Shown: piece by piece, positions 8,979 through 17,317 of the stretch
How the letters are laid out: every line of letters begins with the position of its first letter
Position numbering within the stretch: position 1 is the stretch's first letter
NCBI GenBank assembly: GCA_022779465.1
Contig: JALFTB010000013.1
Coordinates: 1-39,116 of the forward strand
Source of the DNA: CAG-533 sp022779465
GTDB lineage: Bacteria; Bacillota_I; Bacilli_A; RF39; UBA660
DNA length: 39,116 nucleotides
Direction: 5' to 3'
The notes under the pieces: generated by a model
What the model saw: the letters and a program-made list of their open reading frames with translations, nothing else
Database searches by the model: none
What the model was told of the DNA's origin: nothing
Made by a program: the position numbers and the translations under genes

Positions 8979-9212
8979 AAGTTTTTTATACTCTTGACAA
9001 ATCTTATTACATTCAGCTGCTTCTAACTTATACCAAGATTTATTAAAAGCTAAAGTAAACAAATTTTTCTGAGCACTAGTTACACTATCAAATATATCAT
9101 GATAACTATCATATATTTCACTACAACTAGCCTCATTTAAAGCAGTTGCCATATTAGCAACTAAATTCTTTTCGGTTTCTAATATATCCTCAACTATCTT
9201 TTTATCATTCAT
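8955..9212 (-). CDS. CotF-like (Coat_F) protein
   Basis: The 85-residue protein matches the Coat_F pattern: DKKIVEDILETEKNL, an ALNEASC segment, then a helix ending in KSWYKLEAAE, compared with GWYPVE in Bacillus CotF. The family covers spore coat proteins and small helical-bundle relatives in non-sporulators. ATG 9212 is chosen because AGGAG sits upstream; GTG 9221 would overlap that SD. The gene overlaps its upstream neighbour by 8 bases, forming a two-gene operon of related helical proteins. Confidence 0.7.
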   Translation of the reverse strand: MNDKKIVEDILETEKNLVANMATALNEASCSEIYDSYHDIFDSVTSAQKNLFTLAFNKSWYKLEAAECNKICQEYKKLKKELDEC

Positions 9213-9420
9213 TAGAGTCACACTCCTTTAAAACATTAACCATTAATTGACAATTCTTTAAATGCATCTTACTTAATTTTTTAAACTCTTTACAAACATC
9301 TTCATCTTTCAAAGAGTCTAAATAAAAATTAATCTTATTATAAGCATTCATATTCCAATTAAAAATATCTGTAATATAAGCCATATCTTTCGTAGATATC
9401 ATACAAGGAATCTTTTTCAT
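9205..9420 (-). CDS. Second small CotF-like helical protein
   Basis: The start is ATG 9420, preceded by GGAGGT six bases away; a longer frame to 9450 lacks such a signal. The 71 residues begin with MKKIP and STKDMAYITDIFNWN, a pattern seen at the start of CotF-like proteins (a STKDL-type opening, then helices). It overlaps the following CotF-like gene, and the two may form a heteromer; this is inferred from coupling and similarity. Sporulation function is not proven. Confidence 0.6.
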   Translation of the reverse strand: MKKIPCMISTKDMAYITDIFNWNMNAYNKINFYLDSLKDEDVCKEFKKLSKMHLKNCQLMVNVLKECDSNE

Positions 9421-9481
9421 ATCATTACCTCCAATATTATTGTGCTCCAAAGCATAAAAAATATACTAAGAGTCAAAAATA

Positions 9482-9490
9482 TGATAAAAT
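9482..9490 (+). promoter_or_regulatory. Extended -10 promoter for tRNA-Thr
   Basis: TGA-TAAAAT ends 11 bases before the tRNA, placing the start about 5 bases upstream of the mature 5' end. The same TGATAAAAT string occurs at other gene starts here. Confidence 0.6.
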
Positions 9491-9501
9491 ATAAATGTAT
9501 T

Positions 9502-9577
9502 GCTGAAATAGCTCAATAGGTAGAGCAACTGAATCGTAATCAGTAGGTTGGGGGTTCGATTCCTCTTTTCAGCACCA
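9502..9577 (+). tRNA. tRNA-Thr, anticodon CGU
   Basis: The 76-nt cloverleaf has acceptor stem GCTGAAA/TTTCAGC, D stem GCTC/GAGC, anticodon stem ACTGA/TCAGT with loop ATCGTAA (anticodon CGU, codon ACG), a T arm with TTCGATT loop, discriminator A and encoded CCA. A CGU isoacceptor is notable in a genome this AT-rich, where ACG codons should be rare. Confidence 0.95.
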
Positions 9578-9618
9578 TAAATAAATTAATTCGTTTTATT
9601 CGAATTTATATAAATAAA

Positions 9619-9645
9619 TTAATCATTAATGATTGATTTTTTTTA
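9619..9645 (+). terminator. Terminator after tRNA-Thr
   Basis: The perfect palindrome AATCATTAATGATT sits within a hairpin followed by GA and T8. Confidence 0.7.
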
Positions 9646-9720
9646 TACTTAAAAGCTTTAGAATAATTGGCAATTTATAAATATATAAGTATTATTTAAA
9701 TAGTATAGGGGTGAATTTGT

Positions 9721-10343
9721 ATGTACGATATTAATACAAAAAATGTAAAAAAAGAAAGAAATATTTTTTCTAGTTGGAATTATAATGCTTATTATAATGG
9801 GATGGGTATATATATCATCAGTTAAAAAAGCTAAAAGACTAGATTCGACTGTAACATCTACAAGTGTTGAAGTTAAATCTTATATTAGTGATGAGGGTAA
9901 TACTATGTATTCACCAGTTTATACATATGAAGTAAATGGAAAAACTTATAAATGTGAATCTACTTCTTCATCAAGTATATATCCAAGTAATGATAATAAA
10001 ACAGTTTATTATGATTCAAAAAATCCATCAAATTGTATGACCAAATATTCTAAATCTGGCAATACTATTTTACTATTTTGTTTATGTTGATTCAGTAACA
10101 GGAAAAACAGTTTCAAATTATACTGAAAAAATCCTAGCTTCTAAAATTAGTGAAACCCAAGCTGAAGAAATCGGTCTGAAATATTTTAGTTTAAATCGTA
10201 GTGAGTGCAAAATAGTTGAAGCATATTATGATTATAATAATGGAAAGATGAGATATACATTTAATGCCCAATGTAAAGGTAAATATTATTCATTAAATAT
10301 AGATCCAACAACTGGTGCAACCTCAAATCCAACTACCTGGTAA
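9721..10343 (+). pseudogene. Frame-broken DUF3592/PepSY membrane protein gene
   Basis: The expected start is ATG 9721, after GGGGTG. That frame (MYDINTKNVKKE) stops at 9823. The membrane helix and a DUF3592-like domain (PVYTYEVNGKTYKCES, VYYDSKNPSNC) are in the next frame, open from 9749 to a stop at 10090. A PepSY-like domain (YVDSVTGKTVSN, then SLNIDPTTGAT) is in the third frame up to 10343. Removing one base in the A7 run at 9747-9753 and one in the T run near 10068-10071 gives a single 206-residue frame. Either this is a decaying gene or the assembly has two homopolymer errors. The second junction may also hide an internal deletion, as a membrane segment usually follows DUF3592. Confidence 0.7.
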
Positions 10344-10372
10344 AATAAGCAATTAAACTTGCTTATTTTTTT
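10344..10372 (+). terminator. Terminator after the DUF3592/PepSY gene
   Basis: The stem AATAAGCAA/TTGCTTATT has a 6-base loop and is followed by a T run directly after the stop codon. Confidence 0.85.
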
Positions 10373-10414
10373 ACATAAATGCAACTAAAATTTGCTTTAC
10401 TTTTTGTCCCAATA

Positions 10415-10423
10415 TGATAAAAT
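10415..10423 (+). promoter_or_regulatory. Extended -10 promoter of the propeller protein gene
   Basis: TGA-TAAAAT lies 22 bases upstream of ATG 10446, with a TTGCTT about 20 bp further upstream as a weak -35. The leader would be about 15 bases and carries GAGGT. Confidence 0.5.
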
Positions 10424-10445
10424 ACTATCGAAGTTGAGGTAGCAT

Positions 10446-11528
10446 ATGAAAGATAAAAAAGAAAGGATAAAAAAAGCTCATATATTTGTATTACTATTTT
10501 TATTAATACTAATTCCTCTTGCATTATATTTGATCACATCACTTGATAATAAAAGTACTAGATATCGTTTAAATATAATCTCATCTTATGGAGATAAAGA
10601 AGCATATCATCCAAAAGTAATAGCTTTTAAAGAGAAGTGGAATGGATATAAATATTGGATGAGTTTTACTCCTTATCCTAAAGGAAAATCCGCTAAAGAA
10701 AATCCTCATATCGTTGCAAGTAATGATTTAATAAATTGGGAAGTGCCAAAAGGTTTAAAGAACCCTTTAGATGAAGTAGATAATATTCCTAAAAAAAGAT
10801 ACAATTCAGATTCTCATATCGTATATAATCCTGACACTAAGATACTATCTTGTTATTGGCGCCAAGTAGATCATAATAAAGTAATTATTTATAAAAGAGA
10901 TACTAAAGATGGCATTCATTGGCGTAAAAAAGAGACTGTTATAATCTCAACCGATCGTCATAAAAAAGATTATATTAGTCCAGCTATTATTTATGATGAA
11001 GGAATTTATAAAATTTGGTATGTCGATGTTAATTATAAAGTAAAATATGCTACCAGTGAAGATGGTCTAAATTGGGTAGATCAAAAAGAAGTAAATATTA
11101 CTTACAAAGAAAATCTAAACACATGGCATCTAGATATTATTAAAACTGATAAAGGTTATGAAATGTTAGTCGTAGCTTTTGATAAGTGGAAAAATTTAAA
11201 TAAAATGAAATTGTATTACACATATTCTCTAAATGAAACGGATTTTGTTGAAACTAAAGTTGTCCTAAAACCTGAAACTAGAATGAATAAATGGGATAAT
11301 TCAGGAATTTACCGTAGTAGTTTTATTTATGAAAATGGTAAATATTATGTTTTTTTCGGAGCCCAAAGTAAAAGAAAGCATCGTGGCACTGGTTTACTTG
11401 AAGGAAAAGATTTATTTAATTTAAATAGTATTAATCCTAAAAAATATAAGAAATACAACAAACAACATAACAATTCAATTACTAAACATCAAATTAAAAC
11501 ATGCCCACCAATTAAATTTGCAAACTAA
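10446..11528 (+). CDS. Membrane-anchored five-bladed propeller protein, glycoside-hydrolase-like
   Basis: The 360-residue product has a basic N terminus and one transmembrane helix (about 12-32). The rest shows repeated propeller motifs: YHPKVIAFKEKWNGYKYWM, NPHIVASNDLINWEVP, DSHIVYNP, DGIHWRK, YISPAIIYDEGIYKIWYVD, and SEDGLNWV. These resemble the GH43/GH32/GH68/GH130-type five-bladed propellers, where blades carry Asp/Glu catalytic residues. I cannot assign those residues or a substrate with confidence. It probably acts on or binds a cell-surface or host glycan. Confidence 0.7.
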   Translation: MKDKKERIKKAHIFVLLFLLILIPLALYLITSLDNKSTRYRLNIISSYGDKEAYHPKVIAFKEKWNGYKYWMSFTPYPKGKSAKENPHIVASNDLINWEVPKGLKNPLDEVDNIPKKRYNSDSHIVYNPDTKILSCYWRQVDHNKVIIYKRDTKDGIHWRKKETVIISTDRHKKDYISPAIIYDEGIYKIWYVDVNYKVKYATSEDGLNWVDQKEVNITYKENLNTWHLDIIKTDKGYEMLVVAFDKWKNLNKMKLYYTYSLNETDFVETKVVLKPETRMNKWDNSGIYRSSFIYENGKYYVFFGAQSKRKHRGTGLLEGKDLFNLNSINPKKYKKYNKQHNNSITKHQIKTCPPIKFAN

Positions 11529-11536
11529 ATTTATTA

Positions 11537-11545
11537 TGATATAAT
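11537..11545 (+). promoter_or_regulatory. Extended -10 promoter (TGA TATAAT)
   Basis: A consensus TATAAT with an extended TG lies 24 bases upstream of ATG 11569; AGAGGAG serves as the SD. Confidence 0.6.
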
Positions 11546-11568
11546 TACAATCGAAGAGGAGAGTTTAT

Positions 11569-12258
11569 ATGAAACATTTAAAAAGATTATTGTTAATTGC
11601 TTTATTACTACCAATTACAGTATTTGCTCAAAATTATGACATTAAAGAGGTAAATACACATATTACTATGCCTGATGATTGGTATGTTTTTACTAAAGAA
11701 AATCTTAAAGACAATGCCAAATTAAAAGAAATTAATATTACTGAAGAATACATGAATAATTTCTTTACAACGAATGGAGCATATCTTGATGCTATGCCTA
11801 AAACATTTGCTTATGAATTTGTTTTAAGAACTAAGAACGTTGAAAAAATGAATAATTTATCTAATTATACTGATGATGAAGTAAAAGAAGTAGCTAAAGA
11901 AATTGGTAAAAGAGTTTATTCAAGTACCAACGATATTTACAAAACTAATTATAAATATGTTGAATCTTATTATTATGATAGTACTAACAAAATGTATATT
12001 GCTTCTTATTACACAGTAGTAAATCGTTTAGGTTATACATTTACTGCGCAAAAAAGTGAAAACTTCACAGATACAGAAAAAAATCAAATCCGAGATATAA
12101 TAAAATCAGTAAGTTATGATATTAAACCAAAATATAAAGAAGAAGAAAAAACATCATTTAACTTTAATAATATTTTAATATATGCAGCTATCGGCGGTGT
12201 AGCAGGTGGTTTAGCATCATACATAGTATCTAAAAAGAAAAAGAATCAAGCTAACTAG
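11569..12258 (+). CDS. Unknown exported protein with C-terminal membrane anchor
   Basis: The 229-residue protein has a signal peptide (MKHLKRLLLIALLLPITVFA, cleavage likely near 20). An extracellular domain of about 165 residues follows (ITMPDDWYVFTKEN near its start), then a hydrophobic segment (about 199-220) and a KKKK-rich tail. The MPDDWYVF stretch recalls domains of Gram-positive exported proteins that handle stress or lipids, but I cannot name a family. Its own promoter and terminator make it monocistronic. Confidence 0.75.
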   Translation: MKHLKRLLLIALLLPITVFAQNYDIKEVNTHITMPDDWYVFTKENLKDNAKLKEINITEEYMNNFFTTNGAYLDAMPKTFAYEFVLRTKNVEKMNNLSNYTDDEVKEVAKEIGKRVYSSTNDIYKTNYKYVESYYYDSTNKMYIASYYTVVNRLGYTFTAQKSENFTDTEKNQIRDIIKSVSYDIKPKYKEEEKTSFNFNNILIYAAIGGVAGGLASYIVSKKKKNQAN

Positions 12259-12269
12259 CTTGTTTTTTT
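12247..12269 (+). terminator. Terminator overlapping the stop codon
   Basis: The stem CAAGCT/AGCTTG with an AACT loop is followed by T7. Confidence 0.85.
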
Positions 12270-12345
12270 ATAACAAAAAATGACCATTTAAGTATCCTTA
12301 GTTGTTTTAATTAAATTCTTATGATACTATTTAAATGGTGAAACT

Positions 12346-12753
12346 ATGAAAAAATATCTAATTATAATTTTATTAATTTGTATATTTATCTTAACAGGTT
12401 GTTCCAATACTAAATTTAATATAACTAACACTGTCGAGTATAACTATATGAAACAAAATAGTGAACATATTACTGACTTTATTGTTAAATATGATGGTTT
12501 TTCAGCGGAAGGACCTAAGTGTTATAAAATAGATAATGATAAATTATTTGACACTTTAAATAAAGTAAAAACTATCAAGAAAACTAATGAACAAGTATCT
12601 GATGGAGATATGTATTACATTATTAAATTCGATGATGATACAACTAAAACCTTTAAATTTGAATCAGATATCTTAGTATATAATGAAGACAGATATGAAG
12701 TAGAATTACCTATATTAGTTTTAACCACCGACATCGAAGTACCATGTGAATAA
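12346..12753 (+). CDS. Small lipoprotein, unknown function
   Basis: The 135-residue precursor has a type II signal with lipobox LTGC (16-19), so Cys19 would be lipidated. The mature part is about 117 residues, with a compact domain and two further Cys (about residues 64 and 134). The order DKLFDTLNKVKTI ... MYYIIKFDDDTTKTFKFESD suggests a small alpha/beta fold. No family was recognised. Upstream, CCATTTAAGTATC (12284-12296) and an imperfect inverted copy (12323-12338) bracket the promoter region. Confidence 0.8.
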   Translation: MKKYLIIILLICIFILTGCSNTKFNITNTVEYNYMKQNSEHITDFIVKYDGFSAEGPKCYKIDNDKLFDTLNKVKTIKKTNEQVSDGDMYYIIKFDDDTTKTFKFESDILVYNEDRYEVELPILVLTTDIEVPCE

Positions 12754-12761
12754 AAGCCTAA

Positions 12762-12788
12762 ACATCTATTAAATTTTTACATAAACTA
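12762..12788 (+). promoter_or_regulatory. Possible sigma-K/sigma-E type promoter of the CotD-like gene
   Basis: CATAAACTA (12780-12788) fits the B. subtilis sigma-K -10 consensus CATAnnnTA. An AC at 12762-12763 lies 16 bases upstream, as in the sigma-K -35. Short AT-rich motifs arise by chance, but the gene downstream encodes a coat-like protein. Confidence 0.4.
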
Positions 12789-12811
12789 CACTAGAAAGGA
12801 AAGTGTATAAA

Positions 12812-13060
12812 ATGTTTAAATCAAATAGATGCTGTGATATGCAAAATGATACTATGAAAATTGAGTGTCCACCAGTTTATGAATGCCCATGTGAAAAAGT
12901 ATGTCATCGAGAAATTAATCATCAAATTGAGCATATTCAACCAGTTCATACTAGAATAATCAATCATCACATTTATCATCATTATTACACACCATGCTTT
13001 ACTAGTTGTGAAGAAAACGAAGTGTGTCATGTTTATGACCAAAATCCTTGTGGTAAATAA
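12812..13060 (+). CDS. CotD-like Cys/His-rich protein, probable spore coat homologue
   Basis: ATG 12812 is preferred; the GTG at 12803 abuts the AAAGGAAA SD. The 82-residue protein is rich in Cys and His. Its middle (INHQIEHIQPVHTRIINHHIY) matches the pattern of the inner coat protein CotD, in which His-rich segments flank a VHP/VHT motif. Cys-rich ends (RCCD, CPCEKVC, PCFTSC) could cross-link by disulfides. A sigma-K-like promoter precedes it. The family fit is good, but sporulation in this organism is not shown. Confidence 0.65.
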   Translation: MFKSNRCCDMQNDTMKIECPPVYECPCEKVCHREINHQIEHIQPVHTRIINHHIYHHYYTPCFTSCEENEVCHVYDQNPCGK

Positions 13061-13148
13061 TTTTTGTAAAATAAATGTATAAAAATTGACAAAACTATGT
13101 TTAAATATTTTAGCCTATAGTATATTATTATTGTAGGAGAGTGATACA

Positions 13149-13346
13149 ATGATTTATCCATCAATAGATAAAATATTAAACTATGTTGATTCTAAGTATA
13201 AATTAGTTCATATTATTGCTAAAAGAGCAGAGCAAATGAAAGAAACTAATCATTACCAACTTCCTGAACGAGAATATAAAAACAAAAAGGAATTAGGTAG
13301 AGCACTTGAAGAATTGGAAAAAGGGTTAATTAAATATAATAATTAA
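13149..13346 (+). CDS. rpoZ: DNA-directed RNA polymerase omega subunit
   Basis: The 65-residue protein matches Gram-positive omega: the opening MIYPSIDKILNYVDSKYKLV, the core AKRAEQM, and LGRALEELEKG. Omega binds the beta-prime subunit and aids RNA polymerase assembly. TAGGAGAGTG is the SD. In many Bacillota rpoZ follows gmk; here gmk is absent and a large unknown gene follows 25 bases downstream with its own AAGGAGG. Confidence 0.92.
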   Translation: MIYPSIDKILNYVDSKYKLVHIIAKRAEQMKETNHYQLPEREYKNKKELGRALEELEKGLIKYNN

Positions 13347-13371
13347 GTCTTTTTTTATATAAGGAGGAACT

Positions 13372-14679
13372 ATGGATAAAGTAAGATTTTATGAACCAAT
13401 CCCAGAAAGATATGTAAGATATATTAATAACTTAATACCTCAAAATGAAAGTAGCAGTTTAGCAAATAATATAATTGCTACTAAATGTTTAGAATTAGCT
13501 AAAGATTTTGAGGTCTTAGGTTTTAATGAAAGATTACTATATTTTTTATTTTATAGAGTAGTTTATAGTTATTACGATTTACCTAAAATATCATATGAAG
13601 AAGCATATAATGCTATCAAAGAAGCAATTTGTACAGAAGAATTTGCTAAAAGAATAAAATCTTATAATCCTCAAAGTGATTTCTTTATCGTATTTAAAAG
13701 ATTATATGATGATATCGATGAATTAGAAACCTTACTTTATGAAGGTAAAAAATATTTAGCTTTAAAGAAATATCGCGATATCCTAATTAGAATTAGTGAA
13801 GATGCCGTAGATCAAACTATGAGTGATAAAGAACTATCTGAAGAATTAAATAAGCGTCTGCTAATACCTTATAATAATCTTAAAAACTATCGTCGTAGAA
13901 TGGCTAATAAAACCTTTAATGCTTTTAAATATCCGAAAGAACATCCCTCATCAGTTGTTAAAGTTCCCGGTTATTCATTAGGGTGTCACATACTTCAGAA
14001 CTATCTTATTGATTTAATGCAAAAATATTATCAAAAAACAGGATATTACTATCATCCAATTGATGGTAATTTAGAATACTTTGTTTTAAGCAATATATCT
14101 ATAATAACATATCGTTATGATGATACATTTACTCCTTATTTTCAAGTCGGAAATAAAGAATTAACCTTTAAAGATTATGGTTTCTGGGCTATTTGCTTAT
14201 CACCAGACTTTAAACCAGAAAAAATAAAACAAAACATTAATCCTGCCTTTAAAGATAATCATTATGGTGAATTAATAATTGCTCCATATGAATATATGGA
14301 AGAAGCTTTAATTAAATATGCCAATGGCAATAATTATGATGGTATGACTGATAGTTTATTTGCTAGAGAATTATTAACATCAATTGGTATGCCAGATGAT
14401 ACTCCAATAACTGATAAACTAAAAACAAATGGTAAAATGTTTTATAAAGATTTTAGTAAAGTAGATGAAATAGAAGTAAAAGACTTATCTGTTTACCCAA
14501 CTTTAGAAAGACTTCAAAGTGAAAAGACACCTGAAGAAAGAAATAAATATATCAGAGGCTTACTTGCTAAATATAAAGGAGATCAAACTAGAGTTAAAAG
14601 AAAAGAGCAAGAACTAAAACAAGAGATATCTCAAAAGAAATTTAAACGTAAAAAAGCAAGTGATACATATCGTGATTAA
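13372..14679 (+). CDS. Large conserved-looking protein of unknown function
   Basis: The 435-residue protein has no signal or membrane segment, so it is probably cytosolic. Residues 1-190 are helix-rich; 230-330 look mixed alpha/beta (DGNLEYFVLSNISIITYRYDD, FKDYGFWAICLSPDF). The last 60 residues are highly charged and basic (EERNKYIRGLLAKYKGD, then KRKEQELKQ, KKFKRKKASD), which suggests nucleic-acid or ribosome contact. AAGGAGGAACT precedes ATG 13372. I recognise no family. It lies between rpoZ and polA and ends in its own strong terminator. Confidence 0.75.
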   Translation: MDKVRFYEPIPERYVRYINNLIPQNESSSLANNIIATKCLELAKDFEVLGFNERLLYFLFYRVVYSYYDLPKISYEEAYNAIKEAICTEEFAKRIKSYNPQSDFFIVFKRLYDDIDELETLLYEGKKYLALKKYRDILIRISEDAVDQTMSDKELSEELNKRLLIPYNNLKNYRRRMANKTFNAFKYPKEHPSSVVKVPGYSLGCHILQNYLIDLMQKYYQKTGYYYHPIDGNLEYFVLSNISIITYRYDDTFTPYFQVGNKELTFKDYGFWAICLSPDFKPEKIKQNINPAFKDNHYGELIIAPYEYMEEALIKYANGNNYDGMTDSLFARELLTSIGMPDDTPITDKLKTNGKMFYKDFSKVDEIEVKDLSVYPTLERLQSEKTPEERNKYIRGLLAKYKGDQTRVKRKEQELKQEISQKKFKRKKASDTYRD

Positions 14680-14708
14680 TCTAGTACAAAAGTACTAGAT
14701 TTTCTTTA
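14678..14708 (+). terminator. Terminator before polA
   Basis: A perfect 10-bp stem AATCTAGTAC/GTACTAGATT with an AAAA loop overlaps the stop codon and is followed by a T-rich tail. Confidence 0.85.
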
Positions 14709-14751
14709 TAAAAAAATCAAAATATATTATAATATTTAAGAGGTGTTTAAA

Positions 14752-17310
14752 ATGAAAAAAGTAATTTTAGTTGATGGAAATAACTTAATGTTTAGAAGTT
14801 ACTTTGCTACTGCCTATACTGGTAATTTAATGAAAAACTCAAAAGGCGAAGCAACTAATGCATTATACGGTTTTGTTAATATGATTAATAAAATTATAGA
14901 TGAAGAAAAGCCAAATTATATGGCAGTTGCCTTTGATATAGGTAAAAACTTTAGACATGCTAAATATAAAGATTATAAAGCTGGTCGACAAGAAACTCCA
15001 ACTGAATTATTAGAACAAATGCCTAAAGCACGTACTTTATTAGATGCCATGGGAATTAAACACTATGAAGTTGAAAATTATGAAGCGGATGATATTATTG
15101 GAACCATTTCAGTTATGGCTTTAGATGATCCTGAATTTGATGCTACCATAGTATCATCAGATAAAGATTTACTTCAACTAATTAATAAAGAAGTCGATGT
15201 AAAATTATTAAAAACCAAAGATTTTATTAGATATAACGAAAAAACTTTTGAAGAAGATTATGGAATTAAACCAATTCGTATGATAGATTTAAAAGCCCTT
15301 ATGGGAGATCCATCAGACAATGTTCCAGGAGTTAAAGGAATCGGTGAAAAAACTGCTTTAAAACTATTACAACAATATGATAGTCTTGAAGAAATATATA
15401 ATCATATCGATGAAATAAAAGGATCACTTCATGATAAATTAGTTAATGATAAAGACAATGCTTTCTTTAGTAAAGATATCTGTACAATTTATTTAGAAGT
15501 GCCCCTAAAAGATAAATTAGAAGACATGACATATAATGGACCTACCAAAGAATTAGAACATATCTATGAAGATTTAGAGTTTTATTCATTCTTAAAAAAA
15601 TTACCACAAAAGAAAGAAATAAATACTCAAATTGATTATAAAGAATTAACTAGCGTTACCGAAATAAATAAAGATAACATTATATCTTATTATATTGAGA
15701 TTGATAATGAAAACTATCATATCGCAAATATCTTAGGAATGGGATTATATGATCAAGAAAACTTATTTTATATCAATAAAGATCAAATAAAAGAAGTATT
15801 TACATATTTGAAAGATACAAAAAAATATACTTACGATTTAAAGAAAAATATTATTATTCTAAATGATTTTAATACTAATACTATCTTTGATAACTTAATT
15901 GCTACATATCTTCTTAACTATCAAATCAAAGATGACTTAGCAGTTCTTATGAATAAAGAAGGCATTGAAGTACCATTTTATAACGACACCTTAAAAGATG
16001 AAACAAAACTTAAAAATGCTGTCTGCCAAAAATCTAAATATATCTTTGACACCAGAGATGATTTAATCAAAAAATTAAAAATGGAAGATATGTATGATTT
16101 ATTTAATAATGTTGAAATGCCATTAATTCCTGTTCTTGCTCGTATGGAACAAAATGGAATAATTTGCGATAAAGAAATTTTAAATAAACAAAAAGAAGAA
16201 TTAGATAAAAACTTAACTGAAATTGCTAGTATTATCTATAACTTAACTGGTGAAGAATTTAATATAAGCAGTCCTAAACAATTAGGAGAAGTATTATTTG
16301 TTCATATGAATTTACCATATCCCAAAAAGAAATTAGCTGGTAAAACTTATAGTACTGATGTTAATATTTTAGAAAAACTTATTGATGTTCACCCAGTTAT
16401 CGAATATATTTTAAAATATCGTAATCTATCAAAACTAAGTAGTACTTATCTAGAAGGTTTAACTAACTATATCAGACCAGATCATAAAATTCATACTATC
16501 TATAAACAAGCACTAACAAGAACAGGCAGATTATCAAGCATTGATCCTAACTTACAAAATATTCCTACTAAAACAGATTTAGGAAAAAGAGTAAGAAAAG
16601 CCTTCTTACCAGAAAATGATTTATTCTTAAGCGTTGATTATTCTCAAATCGAATTAAGAATCTTAGCTCATATATCTGGTTCTAAAGAATTAATTGATGC
16701 CTTTATTCATGATAAAGATATCCATACCGAAGTAGCTAGTGACATCTTTGAAGTAGAACCAGAAGAAGTAACCAAACAAATGCGTAAAGCTGCTAAAGCT
16801 GTGGTCTTTGGAATCGTTTACGGTATAAGTGGTTTTGGTTTAGGAGAAAATCTTCAAATTAAACCAAAAGACGCTAAAAAATTTATTGATAAATTCTATG
16901 AGTTATACCCAGGTGTAAAAAAATACATGGATGACATTGTAAGCGAAGCACACCTTTATGGTTCTGTAAGAACTTTATATAACCGTAAAAGAGTAATTGA
17001 TGAATTATCAAATAAAAACTATATCATTAGACAATCCGGCGAAAGAATCGCCATGAATACACCAATTCAAGGAACAAGTGCTGATATTATTAAAATGGCT
17101 ATGATAAAAATTGATGAAGAAATGCAAAATGCTCATTTTAAATCAAAGATGTTATTACAAGTACATGATGAATTAATTTTTGATGTTGTCAAAGAAGAAA
17201 AAGAATCTTTAACTAATTTAGTAAAAGAAATAATGGAAAATATTGTAAAACTAGATGTTCCTCTAAAAGTAGGTATCGACTTTGGAACTGACTGGTATGA
17301 AGCAAAGTAG
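14752..17310 (+). CDS. polA: DNA polymerase I
   Basis: ATG 14752 is used, with AAGAGG eight bases upstream; GTG 14743 is inside the SD. The 852-residue protein has the 5'-3' nuclease domain (about 1-290; YEADDIIGT, SSDKDLLQL, GDPSDNVPGVKGIGEKTA). The central domain lacks the DxE proofreading motif (YYIEID in its place), as in Bacillus Pol I. The polymerase domain has motif A DYSQIELR, O-helix RKAAKAVVFGIVYG and motif C QVHDEL. It fills gaps in repair and removes Okazaki primers. mutM follows 7 bases later. Confidence 0.97.
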   Translation: MKKVILVDGNNLMFRSYFATAYTGNLMKNSKGEATNALYGFVNMINKIIDEEKPNYMAVAFDIGKNFRHAKYKDYKAGRQETPTELLEQMPKARTLLDAMGIKHYEVENYEADDIIGTISVMALDDPEFDATIVSSDKDLLQLINKEVDVKLLKTKDFIRYNEKTFEEDYGIKPIRMIDLKALMGDPSDNVPGVKGIGEKTALKLLQQYDSLEEIYNHIDEIKGSLHDKLVNDKDNAFFSKDICTIYLEVPLKDKLEDMTYNGPTKELEHIYEDLEFYSFLKKLPQKKEINTQIDYKELTSVTEINKDNIISYYIEIDNENYHIANILGMGLYDQENLFYINKDQIKEVFTYLKDTKKYTYDLKKNIIILNDFNTNTIFDNLIATYLLNYQIKDDLAVLMNKEGIEVPFYNDTLKDETKLKNAVCQKSKYIFDTRDDLIKKLKMEDMYDLFNNVEMPLIPVLARMEQNGIICDKEILNKQKEELDKNLTEIASIIYNLTGEEFNISSPKQLGEVLFVHMNLPYPKKKLAGKTYSTDVNILEKLIDVHPVIEYILKYRNLSKLSSTYLEGLTNYIRPDHKIHTIYKQALTRTGRLSSIDPNLQNIPTKTDLGKRVRKAFLPENDLFLSVDYSQIELRILAHISGSKELIDAFIHDKDIHTEVASDIFEVEPEEVTKQMRKAAKAVVFGIVYGISGFGLGENLQIKPKDAKKFIDKFYELYPGVKKYMDDIVSEAHLYGSVRTLYNRKRVIDELSNKNYIIRQSGERIAMNTPIQGTSADIIKMAMIKIDEEMQNAHFKSKMLLQVHDELIFDVVKEEKESLTNLVKEIMENIVKLDVPLKVGIDFGTDWYEAK

Positions 17311-17317
17311 GTAAATT

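Noticed and set aside
12821..13042. Minus-strand frame opposite the CotD-like gene
   Set aside because: It mirrors His and Cys codons of the real gene, has no SD, and its product resembles nothing.
14752..17310. Missing proofreading motif in DNA polymerase I
   Set aside because: Bacillus-type Pol I enzymes commonly have an inactive 3'-5' exonuclease domain, so this is ordinary.
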